DNA from: Saccharomonospora azurea NA-128
GTDB lineage: Bacteria; Actinomycetota; Actinomycetes; Mycobacteriales; Pseudonocardiaceae
Assembly (NCBI RefSeq): GCF_000231055.2
Contig: NZ_CM001466.1
Span: forward strand, 1,706,898 to 1,770,897
DNA: 64,000 nucleotides
Direction of reading: 5' to 3'
Shown here: piece after piece, positions 10,524 through 19,467 of the stretch
Position numbering within the stretch: position 1 is the first letter of the stretch
How the letters are laid out: the number at the start of each line of letters is the position of its first letter
Notes under the pieces: model-generated
Databases searched by the model: none
What the model was told of the DNA's origin: nothing
The model's input: only the letters and a program-made list of their open reading frames with translations
Program-made: the position numbers and the translations under genes

Positions 10524-10559
10524 GTTCCCGGGGACGAGCACACGCCCCTCCCCGGGAAC
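10524..10559 (-). terminator. Hairpin after the ybbN-like gene
   Basis: Perfect 11-bp inverted repeat GTTCCCGGGGA / TCCCCGGGAAC with a 14-base loop, 8 bases past the stop of the ybbN-like gene. There is no U-tract, as is common for actinobacterial terminators. Confidence 0.6.
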
Positions 10560-10567
10560 GGGGGACT

Positions 10568-11524
10568 CTAGAACAGCGCGCTGGCCAGGTCGCGGCGGGC
10601 CTTGGCGACGCGGTCGTCGGCCGGGTCGAACAGCTCGAACAGGCTCACGAGGTGTTCGCGCACCCGGTTGCGGTCGTCGCCGGCCGTGCGGCGGATGGTG
10701 GCGATGAGCCGGGCGAACCCGTTCTCGACGTCTCCCTGGGCCACCTGCGCGTCCGCCGCCGCGAGCTGGGCGTCGATGTCGTTCGGGTCGGCGTCGGCCT
10801 TGGCGATCGACGACGGGTCGGTGCCCTCGGCACGCGCGGCGAAACGCACCTGCACCAGCGCCGCCTTCGCCTGCTCGTTGCCGGGCTCGCTGTCGAGGAT
10901 CCGCGTGTAGGCGGCTTCGGCGGCGGCGTAGTCACCGCGCTCGAACGCCTCCTCGGCCTCGACGAACCTCGGGTCCTGCGGCTCCTCCGCCGGCTCACCC
11001 TGCTGCGCGGCCTGCACGCCGGGCAGCTTGTCGCGCAGGGCGTCGAGCAGCTGCGTCAACCACTGCCTGATCTGCGGCTCGGGCAACGCGCCCGAGAACG
11101 CGTCCACAGGCTGCCCCGCCGCGATGGCGACCACCGTCGGGATCGACTGGACACCGAACAGCTGCGAGATGCGCGGGTTGGCGTCCACGTCGACCTTGGC
11201 GAGCACCCAGGCTCCGCCGCTCTCGGCCGCGAGGCGCTCCAGCACCGGGCTCAGCTGCTTGCACGGCCCGCACCAGTCGGCCCACAGATCCACCACGACC
11301 AACTGCTGCAGCGACCGCTCCACGACCTCGGCCTGGAAGGTCGCCTCGGTCACGTCGATGACCGACGCGTTGGCCGGAGCGCTGCCCTGGCCACCCGTGT
11401 TCGGCGTCGTCGTCTGCCGTGCCGCCGCCTCGGCACGCGCCTTCACTGCCGCCAGGTCGACGGCTCCCGAGAGGGCGGCCGACACGGCGGGTGAGTTGTT
11501 TCCTGATCCGCGTGGCTGTGTCAC
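10568..11524 (-). CDS. ybbN: Thioredoxin-TPR co-chaperone (YbbN/CnoX-like)
   Basis: A protein of 318 residues. After a variable 55-residue N-terminus comes a thioredoxin fold with [13 protein letters not shown]; the redox pair is Cys85 and Cys88. Residues 180-318 are Ala/Glu-rich helices matching the TPR-like half of YbbN/CnoX ([22 protein letters not shown]). Family members hold unfolded proteins and pass them to DnaK/GroEL; some also act as oxidoreductases. The presence of a CGPC pair here suggests redox competence, unlike E. coli CnoX, which lacks an active CxxC. The start is GTG, with GGATGGAA just upstream. A strong hairpin follows the stop, so this is likely a monocistronic transcript. 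Confidence 0.9.
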   Translation of the reverse strand: MTQPRGSGNNSPAVSAALSGAVDLAAVKARAEAAARQTTTPNTGGQGSAPANASVIDVTEATFQAEVVERSLQQLVVVDLWADWCGPCKQLSPVLERLAAESGGAWVLAKVDVDANPRISQLFGVQSIPTVVAIAAGQPVDAFSGALPEPQIRQWLTQLLDALRDKLPGVQAAQQGEPAEEPQDPRFVEAEEAFERGDYAAAEAAYTRILDSEPGNEQAKAALVQVRFAARAEGTDPSSIAKADADPNDIDAQLAAADAQVAQGDVENGFARLIATIRRTAGDDRNRVREHLVSLFELFDPADDRVAKARRDLASALF

Positions 11525-11611
11525 GGTTCCATCCTGGCATGGACGCCGCGCGGCGTCAGGGCTGGTCCACGGCGTCCCGCACCGCGCACGCGCCCCCCGG
11601 GCCCGACAGGG

Positions 11612-11914
11612 TCAGGAGTCGCCGAGCTGCTCCTCCACGCGCTGCACCTTCGCCGCCAACTGCCCCTCGTGTCCGGGGCGGATGTCGGCCTTCAACACCA
11701 GGCTCACCCGGGGCGAACCCTCACCGGCGGCCTCCACCGCCCGCTTCACGACGGCCATGACCTCGTCCCACTCGCCCTCGATGTTGGTGAACATCGCGTT
11801 GGTCTCGTTCGGCAGTCCCGACTCGCGCACGACGCGCACAGCGCGGGCCACCGCCTCGCTCACGCCGCCGTCGTCGTCCCCGCCCGCCGGACTCACACTG
11901 AACGCCACGATCAT
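11612..11914 (-). CDS. MTH1187 / YqgV-type thiamine-binding protein
   Basis: Encodes 100 residues starting MIVAFSVSPAGGDDDGGVSE and containing the family pattern FTNIEGEWDEVMAVVKRAV. Members are small ferredoxin-like-fold cytosolic proteins (DUF77/UPF0045), reported to bind thiamine or related ligands, with no known enzymatic role. The ATG at 11914 is preceded by GGAGGAGGCAGCG, a strong ribosome site. The frame extends 20 codons upstream without homology. The next gene downstream is the ybbN-like gene, 87 bases away on the same strand. The length is normal for the family. Confidence 0.85.
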   Translation of the reverse strand: MIVAFSVSPAGGDDDGGVSEAVARAVRVVRESGLPNETNAMFTNIEGEWDEVMAVVKRAVEAAGEGSPRVSLVLKADIRPGHEGQLAAKVQRVEEQLGDS

Positions 11915-12015
11915 CGCTGCCTCCTCCACCTCGCCTGCCGCGGTCGCACTGTCGCGGGGTGCGACCTCGCCCACCGTGGGCTCCTACCCGCCCCCAGCCT
12001 GCCCGCGATCACTGC

Positions 12016-12021
12016 TAACTT
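12016..12021 (+). promoter_or_regulatory. -10 hexamer TAACTT, leaderless promoter of the MarR gene
   Basis: TAACTT ends 8 bases before the ATG at 12030, and no Shine-Dalgarno is visible between them, so transcription probably begins at or next to the start codon. Confidence 0.55.
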
Positions 12022-12029
12022 CGAGCCCC

Positions 12030-12530
12030 ATGAAAGGTCCGTTGCCGTTCGACCCGATCGCGCGCGCGGCGCAGCTGTGGGAGGACCGCATCGGGCCCTC
12101 CACCACGATGGCCGCCGTCACGGGACTGATGCGGGTCCAGCAGATCCTCCAGTCGGCCGTCGACGCGGCGCTGAAACCGCACGGTCTGACGTTCGCGCGG
12201 TTCGAGGCGCTGACCCTGTTGAGCTTCTCGCGTCACGCACGGTTGCCGATGCGCGTCATGGGCGAGCGGCTCCAGCTCCACCCGACGAGCGTGACGAACA
12301 TCGTCGACCGGTTGGAGAAGGACGGACTCGTCAAGCGTCAGCCGCATCCCACGGACCGCCGGACCACCCTGGTCGAGATCACCGAGGAAGGCAACGCGCG
12401 GCGCGAACAGGCCACGAAGGCGGTGACCGACATCGACTTCGGGCTCACCGGGCTCACCGACCGTCAGACGGAACAGCTGACCGAACTGCTGACCCGCGTG
12501 CGCAAGGCCGCGGGCGACTTCACCGACTGA
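12030..12530 (+). CDS. MarR-family transcriptional regulator
   Basis: Encodes 166 residues. The winged helix-turn-helix is clear: FARFEALTLLSFSRHARLPM, then GERLQLHPTSVTNIVDRLE (recognition helix) and the wing DGLVKRQPHPTDRRTTLVEIT. The N-terminal helix region (AAQLWEDRIGPSTTMAAVTG) and C-terminal helix form the dimer interface typical of MarR proteins. The ATG is the first in the frame after a leaderless-type -10. It is convergent with the DUF3817 gene, with a hairpin between, and divergent from the MTH1187 gene. Target and ligand cannot be read from sequence. Confidence 0.9.
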   Translation: MKGPLPFDPIARAAQLWEDRIGPSTTMAAVTGLMRVQQILQSAVDAALKPHGLTFARFEALTLLSFSRHARLPMRVMGERLQLHPTSVTNIVDRLEKDGLVKRQPHPTDRRTTLVEITEEGNARREQATKAVTDIDFGLTGLTDRQTEQLTELLTRVRKAAGDFTD

Positions 12531-12547
12531 ACGACCCCAGGACGACA

Positions 12548-12581
12548 CCGCGCCGGGCCGGGATCACTCCGGCCGGCGCGG
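12548..12581. terminator. Bidirectional hairpin between convergent genes
   Basis: CCGCGCCGGGCCGG pairs with CCGGCCGGCGCGG (13 bp, one bulged G) around a short loop. It lies 17 bases after the MarR stop and 14 bases from the stop of the opposing DUF3817 gene. Confidence 0.6.
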
Positions 12582-12595
12582 GTCGAAAAGACGAA

Positions 12596-12970
12596 TCAGG
12601 CGCTGGCGACCGCGTCGTCGGAACCGCGGCGCACGTACAGGCCGGTGCCGCCGTACTGCAGTCGCTGGGGGCCGTCGAGCTTGCCGCGACGCAGCGCCCA
12701 CTTCTCGAACCACCACGTGAACAGCGGCGGGATCGCGGCCAGCAGCGCGAGGACGACGGTGCCGAACCGCCACCCGAGCGGACGTGCCACGGCCAGTGTC
12801 GTGACGACGTAGAGAACGAACAGCGCGCCGTGCACCGCGCCGAGCACGGGAACACCGCCCTCGCCGAGCTCGACGACGTACTTCAGGAACATGCCGACCA
12901 GCAATCCCGTCCACGACAAGGCTTCGGCGATCGCCACGACACGGAACAAGACGGCAGCCTTGTTCGACAC
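12596..12970 (-). CDS. DUF3817 integral membrane protein
   Basis: Encodes 124 residues with three hydrophobic segments. The DUF3817 signature FRVVAIAEALSWTGLLVGMF and the following VPVLGAVHGALFVLYVV are both present. A basic C-terminal tail (LRRGKLDGPQRLQ) follows the last segment. Members are small actinobacterial membrane proteins of unknown function. The GTG at 12970 is preferred because GGAGGAACT immediately precedes it; the frame is open 22 codons further up but without the family pattern. The gene is convergent with the MarR regulator. Confidence 0.85.
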   Translation of the reverse strand: MSNKAAVLFRVVAIAEALSWTGLLVGMFLKYVVELGEGGVPVLGAVHGALFVLYVVTTLAVARPLGWRFGTVVLALLAAIPPLFTWWFEKWALRRGKLDGPQRLQYGGTGLYVRRGSDDAVASA

Positions 12971-13126
12971 AGTTCCTCCTCGGATAGCCGACCACCACGA
13001 CAGGGGCGGCCGCACAGCACTCTCCACACACGTCAACCACGCTGTCGGACGGTGTGATTTCCAGTGTGAGCCGTGACCTCGATCACCGGCCTACCGGCCC
13101 CTCACCCGGCGAGCGCCGAAACCGGC

Positions 13127-14218
13127 TCACGGCTCCCAGCGGAAGAGCTTCGCGGCGAGGGCCCCCATGACGACGGTGAAGCCGATCAGCACCAGAGCGG
13201 GCACCAGCAACGCCTCCACTCCCTGTCCCCGCACCATCACGGCGAGCATGCCGTCGTTGAGGTGCCGCATCGGCAGCGCCAGCGACACCTGCTGCAGCCA
13301 GGCCGGAGCCGCGTCGAGCGGGAAGAACGCACCGGACAGGAACGCCATGGGAAGCGTGATCAGGTTGCCCACGGTGCTCGCGGTCTCCTCCGTGCGGCAC
13401 CAGGCTCCAGCGAGCATGCCGACGGCGAAGAAGCTGAGCGTGCCGAGCATCAGCAGCGGCAGCGCCAACCACCACTGGCCGGTCAGCTTCAGCCCGAACA
13501 CGGGAAGCAGCCCGACGCACACGAACAACACGAACTGCGTGGCCGACACCCCGAGCGTCACGAGCAGGCGGGACGTCAACACGGTGCTCGCTCGCACCGG
13601 TGCGAGCCGCAGCCTCCGGAGCACCTGGTTGCGCCGCCAGTTCACGAGTGTGATCGCCGCGCCGAACACCGCACCCATCGCCACGGCCCACGACAGGATG
13701 CCGGGCGTCATGTACTGGATGGGTTCGAGCGAGGCGTCCTCCACCTGCTGGGCGTCGAGCGAGAACGCGGGTGGCTGCCCGGTCGCCGCCACGTTGGCGT
13801 GGTTGACGACGCCGTCGACGATGCCGAGCACCATCTGCGCGGTGTTCTGCTCGCTCGCGGCGAACCGCACGCGCACGGTGTCGCCGTCCTGGGTCACGTA
13901 GGCGGGGAGGTCGCCCTCGCGGACCTGCGCCTCCGCCTCGGCGACGGTGCCGACGGTCTCGAGTTCGAGCACCCCCGACTCGTCCAGGGCGGTGATCACC
14001 GGTCCCTCACCGACCACCGCGACCGTCAGCCGGCTGTCGCCCTGCCCGCCCAGCAGCAAACCGAAGATCACCAGGAACATCAGCGGGAACAGGAAGGTGA
14101 AGAACAGCGTCGCCTTCTCGCGCACGATGCCCTTGAACATCGCGACGGACAGCGCCCGGAACGGCGTCGGCGCCACCGACCCGCGCTGCGGAGTCTGCTT
14201 CGCCTCGGTGGTGGTCAC
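13127..14218 (-). CDS. ABC-2 type transporter permease
   Basis: Encodes 363 residues. One N-terminal membrane segment (LFFTFLFPLMFLVIFGLLLG) is followed by an extracytoplasmic domain of about 130 residues and then five C-terminal segments. This is the ABC-2 layout of drug and lipid exporters. The C-terminal part contains YMTPGILSWAVAMG and the conserved SGAFFPLDAAPAWLQQVSLALPM before the last helix. The GTG start overlaps the stop of the upstream ATPase gene by 4 bases (GTGA), implying translational coupling. With that gene it forms an exporter; the substrate is unknown. Confidence 0.9.
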   Translation of the reverse strand: MTTTEAKQTPQRGSVAPTPFRALSVAMFKGIVREKATLFFTFLFPLMFLVIFGLLLGGQGDSRLTVAVVGEGPVITALDESGVLELETVGTVAEAEAQVREGDLPAYVTQDGDTVRVRFAASEQNTAQMVLGIVDGVVNHANVAATGQPPAFSLDAQQVEDASLEPIQYMTPGILSWAVAMGAVFGAAITLVNWRRNQVLRRLRLAPVRASTVLTSRLLVTLGVSATQFVLFVCVGLLPVFGLKLTGQWWLALPLLMLGTLSFFAVGMLAGAWCRTEETASTVGNLITLPMAFLSGAFFPLDAAPAWLQQVSLALPMRHLNDGMLAVMVRGQGVEALLVPALVLIGFTVVMGALAAKLFRWEP

Positions 14219-15144
14219 GCGCGGTACTCCCTGCCGGTCAGGTGGAGGAACACGTCCTCCAGCGTCGCTGTGCGCACGGTCAGCCGGTCCACGGTGCCGC
14301 GCTCGGCCAGCGCCGTGAGCAGCGGAGCCGGAGTGCGCGTGCTGATGGTCACCGTGACGTCGTCGGTGGTGACGCTGTCGGCGCCGGGCAACGCGTGCGC
14401 GTCGGCGGGCACGAGCACGCCGGTGTCCAGAGTGAGGTGGGTGGGCGCGTCGAGGTCACGCACGAGCCGGGCGGGCGTGTCCAACGCGAGGATCCTCCCA
14501 TGGTCCATGATCGCCACGCGGTCGCACAGGACCTCCGCCTCGTCGAGGTAGTGGGTCGTGTAGACGATGGTGCTCCCGCGAGCCTTGATCTCGCGCAGCA
14601 CGTCCCACAGGTTGCGCCGGGCCTGCGGGTCCAACGCGGCCGTGGGCTCGTCGAGGAACACGAGCTCGGGATCGTGCACGAGCGCGCACGCGATCGACAG
14701 CCGCTGCCGCTGCCCACCCGAGAGCTTCTTCTCCGGGGTATCTGCCTTGTCGGCGAGTCCGACGAGTTCGAGCATCTCGTCCGCCCGGGCGGGGCCGACC
14801 CCGTAGAGCGCGGCGAAGGTCGTCAGCTGTTCACGGGCCGTCAGCCGCTCGAAGAACGACGACGCCTGGAGCTGCACCCCGATGCGCGGCAACAGCGACT
14901 CGTTGCGCGGCCACGGCGACTGCCCGAGCAACCGGACTGTCCCGGAGTCCGGTTCGAGCAGTCCCTCCGCGATCTCCAACGTCGTGGTCTTGCCCGCGCC
15001 GTTGGGTCCGAGGATGCCGAAGAACTCGCCTTCGACGACCTCGAAACTCACACCGTCGACCGCGCGGACGTCGCCGTAGTGCTTGCGGATGTCGGACACC
15101 GCGAGTGCAGCCGAGACGCCGGAGGATGTGGAGGTGGCCACCAT
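14215..15144 (-). CDS. ABC transporter ATP-binding protein (ABC-2 exporter)
   Basis: Encodes 309 residues. Walker A GPNGAGKTTT, signature LSGGQRQRLSIACAL, Walker B LVFLDEPTAALDP and switch TTHYLDEAE are all present. A C-terminal extension of about 80 residues, seen in DrrA/CcmA-like exporter ATPases, follows. It powers the permease encoded by the overlapping next gene. The ATG at 15144 sits before a 14-residue variable lead into LAVSDIRKHYGDVRAVDG. It is divergent from the mannose-6-phosphate isomerase-like gene. Confidence 0.93.
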   Translation of the reverse strand: MVATSTSSGVSAALAVSDIRKHYGDVRAVDGVSFEVVEGEFFGILGPNGAGKTTTLEIAEGLLEPDSGTVRLLGQSPWPRNESLLPRIGVQLQASSFFERLTAREQLTTFAALYGVGPARADEMLELVGLADKADTPEKKLSGGQRQRLSIACALVHDPELVFLDEPTAALDPQARRNLWDVLREIKARGSTIVYTTHYLDEAEVLCDRVAIMDHGRILALDTPARLVRDLDAPTHLTLDTGVLVPADAHALPGADSVTTDDVTVTISTRTPAPLLTALAERGTVDRLTVRTATLEDVFLHLTGREYRA

Positions 15145-15213
15145 GGGGCAACACTAGTTGATCTCTGCTGCAGGCCAGTGCGGTTCTCCGGGATCTCTCG
15201 GTAACGAGTCGAG

Positions 15214-15219
15214 TAAGTT
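15214..15219 (+). promoter_or_regulatory. -10 hexamer TAAGTT, leaderless promoter
   Basis: TAAGTT ends 8 bases before ATG 15228; no Shine-Dalgarno is seen, so the transcript is probably leaderless. Confidence 0.55.
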
Positions 15220-15227
15220 CTCCGGCC

Positions 15228-16259
15228 ATGAGTGCACCGTCGGCGCCGCTCCGCCTTCCCGCGAACCAGCCCGCCCAGTTCTACCGTGGAGGGTCGGCCA
15301 TCGCCGCGCTCCGCGGGGCGTCGTCGAGCTGCGCCGACTTCGGACCGGAGGACTGGGTGGCCTCCACGACCACGCTGTTCGGACGCGACACCGACGGCCT
15401 GAGCCGGCTTCCCGACGGCCGGTGGCTGCGCGACGCGGTCGAGGCGGATCCGGTCGGCTGGCTCGGACGCGAGCACGTCGACGCCTACGGCTCCTCCACC
15501 GCTCTGCTGGTGAAACTCCTGGACGCCGGGCAACGGTTGCCGGTCCACTTCCACCCCGACGACGCGTTCGCCCGCCGCCACTTCGACTCGCACTTCGGCA
15601 AGACGGAGGCGTGGATCGTCGTGGGAACCCAGGGCACGGCACCCACCGTGTACGCGGGTTTCCGGGACGCGCTCGACACCCGCACGATCCGGGACTGGGT
15701 CGTGGACCAGGACGCACCGACCATGCTGGGCGCGTTGAACGCGCTCCCCGTCGAAGTGGGCGACACCGTCCACATTCCCGCAGGACTGCCGCACGCCATC
15801 GGCGAGGGCGTGTTCGTCGTCGAGCTGCAACAGCCCACCGACTTCTCACTCACGCTGGAGTGGCGTGACTTCCTCGGCGACGAGAAGAAGGGACACCTCG
15901 GCCTCGGCTTCGACACGGCCCTGCGGGCACTCGACACCTCCGCCTGGGACGAGGAACGGCTCACGAGCGTGATCCGCCGGACCGCGACCGACGACGCGCC
16001 CGCCGTCGACCTGCTCGCCCCCGCCGCCCGCCCGTTCTTCCGGGCCGACCGACTCCGGCCGACGGCACCGCTCGCGCTGGATCCGTCGTTCGCCGTGCTC
16101 GTCGTGCTCGCGGGCCGCGGTTGCCTGCGCACGGTGAACGGCGAGGCCCAGCAACTGTCCACAGGAGACACCTGGGTGGTGCCGTACGCGGCCGGGGAAC
16201 TCGAACTCGACGGCGACGTCACCGTGATCCGCTGCCGCCCACCCGCCCCGCGACGCTGA
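15228..16259 (+). CDS. Class I mannose-6-phosphate isomerase-like cupin protein
   Basis: Encodes 343 residues in two cupin halves. The zinc-binding type I isomerase region shows LPVHFHPDDAFARRHF and FGKTEAWIV, then GDTVHIPAGLPHAIGEGVFVVE with the second metal-ligand set. The C-terminal cupin ends GDTWVVPYAAGELEL. Family members interconvert mannose-6-phosphate and fructose-6-phosphate, linking glycolysis to GDP-mannose and glycan synthesis. At 343 residues it resembles the shorter actinobacterial and Bacillus-type proteins rather than the 400-residue E. coli ManA, so sugar specificity is inferred. It is convergent with the PEP-mutase-like gene, 6 bases apart. Confidence 0.75.
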   Translation: MSAPSAPLRLPANQPAQFYRGGSAIAALRGASSSCADFGPEDWVASTTTLFGRDTDGLSRLPDGRWLRDAVEADPVGWLGREHVDAYGSSTALLVKLLDAGQRLPVHFHPDDAFARRHFDSHFGKTEAWIVVGTQGTAPTVYAGFRDALDTRTIRDWVVDQDAPTMLGALNALPVEVGDTVHIPAGLPHAIGEGVFVVELQQPTDFSLTLEWRDFLGDEKKGHLGLGFDTALRALDTSAWDEERLTSVIRRTATDDAPAVDLLAPAARPFFRADRLRPTAPLALDPSFAVLVVLAGRGCLRTVNGEAQQLSTGDTWVVPYAAGELELDGDVTVIRCRPPAPRR

Positions 16260-16265
16260 ACCCGG

Positions 16266-17042
16266 TCAGGCTGGGTATTGCTCGGCGAGCTCGGTCAGGA
16301 ACCGACCGAGCGCTGTCCGGACCATCGTGCGGAGCCCACCGCCCAGCGAGACCCTCGCCACCCCGAGAGCGGCCAGCTCGGCGAGATCCGGTCCACCCGG
16401 CAGCAGGGTCACGTTGACGGGTGCTGAGCCGAGTTCGGTCGTGATCGTGCGGATGACCTGCGCACCTCGCACGTGGATCGGGTACACGACGTCCGCGCCC
16501 GCCGCGAGGTAACACCGGGCACGATCAAGGACCTCGGGCACCAGCTCGCGCTCGTCCGGCCCGCTGTCGTGGCACGCCAGAAAGGAATCGATCCGCGCAT
16601 TGATCACCAGGCGGTCCCCGGCACTCTCCTTGAGCGCGGCGACCAGCTCCGCCTGCTGGTCAGGGTGACGCCGCGCGCCGGTGCGGTGGTCGGTGTCCTC
16701 GATGTTGAACCCCGACGCTCCCGCCTCGACGAGTCGCTCGACCAGCTCGGCCGGCGGCAGTCCGTAGCCGGACTCGGCGTCCACCGTGACCGGCACGTCG
16801 ACCACCCGCGCGATCCGGCGCACGACGGCCAGCATCTCGTCGACCGGGGCCTGCTCGCCATCCGGATAGCCGAGACTGCGCGCAACCGCCACGGAACTGG
16901 TTGCCACCACCGGGAAGCCTGTCTCCAGCACGGCGGTGGCCGTGTCGGCGTCCCACACGTTCGGCAACACCAGAGGTGTCCCCGCGACGTGCAGAGCTCG
17001 TAGGCGTTCAACGGCCGTGACAGGCTGCTCTTGTCGACTCAC
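16266..17042 (-). CDS. Isocitrate lyase / PEP mutase superfamily enzyme
   Basis: Encodes 258 residues. Family motifs: TPLVLPNVWDADTATAVLE, SSVAVARSLGYPDG, the magnesium-site VTVDAESGYGL, and GASGFNIEDTDHRTG. The KKCGHL active-site loop of true isocitrate lyases is absent, so this is a carboxy-PEP mutase or oxaloacetate-hydrolase-like member acting on a C-C or P-C bond of a small 2-oxo or 2-hydroxy acid; the substrate is unknown. The GTG at 17042 (VSRQEQPVTAVERL) is used; an alternative GTG at 17069 is preceded by a purine-rich stretch, and neither site is strong. No phosphonate genes are nearby. Confidence 0.75.
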   Translation of the reverse strand: MSRQEQPVTAVERLRALHVAGTPLVLPNVWDADTATAVLETGFPVVATSSVAVARSLGYPDGEQAPVDEMLAVVRRIARVVDVPVTVDAESGYGLPPAELVERLVEAGASGFNIEDTDHRTGARRHPDQQAELVAALKESAGDRLVINARIDSFLACHDSGPDERELVPEVLDRARCYLAAGADVVYPIHVRGAQVIRTITTELGSAPVNVTLLPGGPDLAELAALGVARVSLGGGLRTMVRTALGRFLTELAEQYPA

Positions 17043-17129
17043 GCCGACGAAGCTAGCGCGTGAGCGCACCCCGGCGAAGATCCAGTTCGGGCGCGAGACC
17101 GGAATCCACTTTCACCGCGCGGGCGGTCC

Positions 17130-17429
17130 TCAGAAGTCACGTGACGTCTCGGCACCGGCACCGCCGACCCGCTGCAGGTGGACTCGCCGGACCAGGCGGA
17201 TGACCGGACGTGCCAGGAGTTGGAGGCTTCCGAGCAGGAAGCACCACGTGCCGGCGGTCGTGGTCGACGTCCAGAAGAACAGCACACTGCCCACCACGAA
17301 CCACAACGCGATGAGCAGGTCGTTGCCGATGCTGACGAGCTCGTACCGTCGACGGAGGATCAGTTCCTCGTGCCCGAACGTGACCGTCAGCGTGTCGCGC
17401 CCGTCGTCGGGTCGGTCGGTGTCCGGCAT
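17130..17429 (-). CDS. YrhK-domain small membrane protein
   Basis: Encodes 99 residues. The cytosolic N-terminus is followed by the YrhK pattern LRRRYELVSIGNDLLIALWF and two membrane helices (through FVVGSVLFFW and GTWCFLLGSLQLLARPVIRL). The family is widespread and uncharacterised. The ATG at 17429 (MPDTDRPDD) directly follows GGGGCC. The frame is open 23 codons more, without homology. It lies downstream of the thiolase gene on the same strand, but a 15-bp hairpin separates them. Confidence 0.8.
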   Translation of the reverse strand: MPDTDRPDDGRDTLTVTFGHEELILRRRYELVSIGNDLLIALWFVVGSVLFFWTSTTTAGTWCFLLGSLQLLARPVIRLVRRVHLQRVGGAGAETSRDF

Positions 17430-17496
17430 GGCCCCACGGTGACAGCGCCGGCCCCTTGCCGCAGCGCTGGCCGGGTGAGCCTCGCGGAACCCGATC

Positions 17497-17532
17497 ACTG
17501 GTGCGCACCCGCGCGGCGGCGGGTGCGCACCA
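17497..17532 (-). terminator. Hairpin after the thiolase gene
   Basis: Perfect 15-bp stem CTGGTGCGCACCCGC / GCGGGTGCGCACCAG with a 6-base loop, 8 bases past the thiolase stop. No U-tract. Confidence 0.7.
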
Positions 17533-17540
17533 GAACCCGA

Positions 17541-18719
17541 TCAGACCTTGAGCAGCAGCGCGTCGCCCTGGCCGCCACCGCCGCACAGCGCGGCCGCACC
17601 GAGCCCGCCGCCCCTGCGCCGCAGCTCGTGCACCAGGTGCACCACCAGGCGTGCGCCCGACGCGCCGATGGGATGGCCGAGCGCGATCGCACCGCCGTTG
17701 ACGTTGACCTTCTCCTCGTCGAGGCCGAGCTGGCGCGCCGACACGACGCCCACCGCCGCGAACGCCTCGTTGATCTCCACGAGGTCGAGCGCGTCGGCCT
17801 CCAGCTTCGCCTTGGCGAGAGCGGCCTTGATGGCGTTGGACGGCTGCTCGTGGAGGCTGGCGTCCGGGCCCGCCACCACGCCGTGCGCACCGATCTCGGC
17901 GAGTGGGGCGATACCCAGCTCCTCCGCCTTCGCCCGGCTCGCCACGACCACCGCCGCAGCGCCGTCGGAGATCTGGGACGCCGAACCGGCGGTGATCGTG
18001 CCGTCGGCGGCGAACGCGGGACGCAGGCGCGCGAGGCCCTCGGCGGTCGTGTCGGCACGCACGCCCTCGTCGGTGGAGAACACCACCGGGTCGCCCTTGC
18101 GCTGCGGGATCTCCACGGGCGCGAGCTCGTCGTCGAACACGCCGTTCGCGGCGGCCTTCGCCGCACGCTGGTGCGAACGCGCCGAGAACGCGTCCTGCTC
18201 CTCGCGGGTCAGCCCGTAGCGGGCGTTGTACCGCTCCGTGGACTCGCCCATGGCGACCTGGTCGAACGCGCAGAACAGGCCGTCGTGCGCCATGTGGTCG
18301 ACCAGCGTGGCGTCGCCGTACTTCACGCCCGTGCGCGACTTCGGCAGCAGGTGCGGGGCCTGCGACATGGACTCCTGCCCGCCGGCGACCACGAGGTCGA
18401 ACTCTCCGGCGCGAATCAGCTGGTCGGCCAGCGCAATGGCGTCGAGGCCCGACAGGCACACCTTGTTGATGGTCAGCGCGGGGACCTCCATGGGGATGCC
18501 CGCCGCCACGGCGGCCTGCCGCGCCGGGATCTGCCCGGCTCCGGCCGTGAGCACCTGGCCCATGATCGTGTACTGGACGGCGTCGGCCGGAACACCGGCC
18601 CGCTCGAGCGCTGCCTTGATGGCGACCCCACCCAGCTGCGCGCCGGAGAAGTCCTTCAACGAACCGAGGAGCCGGCCAATGGGGGTACGAGCGGCACCCA
18701 GGATCACGGAACCGGACAC
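17541..18719 (-). CDS. Acetyl-CoA C-acetyltransferase (thiolase)
   Basis: Encodes 392 residues, the normal thiolase length. The acyl-accepting Cys88 is in [10 protein letters not shown]; His349 lies in [12 protein letters not shown] and the base Cys379 in [12 protein letters not shown]. These match biosynthetic/degradative thiolase II enzymes, which condense two acetyl-CoA or cleave acetoacetyl-CoA. The ATG at 18719 begins [15 protein letters not shown], the conserved N-terminus. It is divergent from the methylmalonyl-CoA epimerase gene and ends in a strong hairpin. Other CoA genes of the window (Hbd, acyl-CoA dehydrogenase) are about 10 kb away. Confidence 0.93.
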   Translation of the reverse strand: MSGSVILGAARTPIGRLLGSLKDFSGAQLGGVAIKAALERAGVPADAVQYTIMGQVLTAGAGQIPARQAAVAAGIPMEVPALTINKVCLSGLDAIALADQLIRAGEFDLVVAGGQESMSQAPHLLPKSRTGVKYGDATLVDHMAHDGLFCAFDQVAMGESTERYNARYGLTREEQDAFSARSHQRAAKAAANGVFDDELAPVEIPQRKGDPVVFSTDEGVRADTTAEGLARLRPAFAADGTITAGSASQISDGAAAVVVASRAKAEELGIAPLAEIGAHGVVAGPDASLHEQPSNAIKAALAKAKLEADALDLVEINEAFAAVGVVSARQLGLDEEKVNVNGGAIALGHPIGASGARLVVHLVHELRRRGGGLGAAALCGGGGQGDALLLKV

Positions 18720-18855
18720 AAGAGGCCTCCTGCAATCATCGACGTCGACGCTGCCGGACGCTGTAGCGCGTCAGCGATGGATCGACGATACCGCCTCGAC
18801 GCCGGGCGTCGGGGGATCGCGACGGATGTCACTGCCGCGCCACCGCGACGCCGTC

Positions 18856-18861
18856 TATTCT
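18856..18861 (+). promoter_or_regulatory. -10 hexamer TATTCT, leaderless promoter of the epimerase gene
   Basis: TATTCT ends 6 bases before ATG 18868, the canonical leaderless spacing; no ribosome site is present. Confidence 0.65.
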
Positions 18862-18867
18862 CCGGGC

Positions 18868-19341
18868 ATGCACGAGGCACCGCAGCCACTCGACCCCCTG
18901 TCGTCGTTCGTCACGGCCGTCGACCACGTCGGCATCGCCGTGGCCGACCTCGACGCCGCGATCGCGTTCCACACGAAGCATTTCGGGCTCGAGGTCACCC
19001 ACATCGAGGTGAACGAGGAACAGGGCGTGCGCGAGGCGATGCTGCGTGCACCCGGCGACACGGAGGGCGCGGCGGTGCAGTTGCTCGCCCCCGCCACCCC
19101 CGAGTCGACGATCGCCAAGTTCCTCGACCGGAACGGTCCCGGGCTGCAGCAGCTGGCCTACCGCGTGACCGACGTCGAGGCCGCGGCGGAGGCACTGCGG
19201 TCGGCGGGACTGCGGGTGCTGTACCCGCAGGCACGACGCGGCACCGCGAACAGCAAGGTCAACTTCGTGCATCCCAAGGACGCGGGCGGTGTGCTGGTGG
19301 AACTCGTCGAGCCTGCGGCGGACCAGCCCGCCACCCACTGA
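18868..19341 (+). CDS. mce: Methylmalonyl-CoA epimerase
   Basis: Encodes 157 residues of the vicinal-oxygen-chelate (glyoxalase) fold. Motifs: VDHVGIAVADLDAAIAFHTK (metal His), EVNEEQGVREAMLR, LQQLAYRVTDVEAAAEALR, NFVHPKDAGGVLVELVEP (second metal Glu). The enzyme interconverts (S)- and (R)-methylmalonyl-CoA between propionyl-CoA carboxylase and methylmalonyl-CoA mutase. The start is fixed by the leaderless -10 at 18856 and gives the family length. The mutase genes are not in this window. Confidence 0.92.
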   Translation: MHEAPQPLDPLSSFVTAVDHVGIAVADLDAAIAFHTKHFGLEVTHIEVNEEQGVREAMLRAPGDTEGAAVQLLAPATPESTIAKFLDRNGPGLQQLAYRVTDVEAAAEALRSAGLRVLYPQARRGTANSKVNFVHPKDAGGVLVELVEPAADQPATH

Positions 19342-19454
19342 CGGTCCCGCCCACCGAACGCGTCGGTCGGCGCCCCGAATGGCACTGACCAGCGATCAGA
19401 GCCGTCCACTCGCCCCATCGGACTCTCCGAGACGTGCACGTCCAACCCGCCCGC

Positions 19455-19460
19455 TAGGGT
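19455..19460 (+). promoter_or_regulatory. -10 hexamer TAGGGT, leaderless promoter
   Basis: TAGGGT ends 7 bases before ATG 19468; the intervening GGGGACC could also act weakly as a ribosome site. Confidence 0.6.
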
Positions 19461-19467
19461 GGGGACC

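Noticed and set aside
17130-17150. Another copy of the SRDF-stop minigene signature at the YrhK gene end
   Set aside because: It is the natural C-terminus of a full YrhK protein (TSRDF) with no ribosome site in front.
17137-18735. Alternative minus-strand frame covering the thiolase and YrhK genes
   Set aside because: Out of frame with both conserved proteins.
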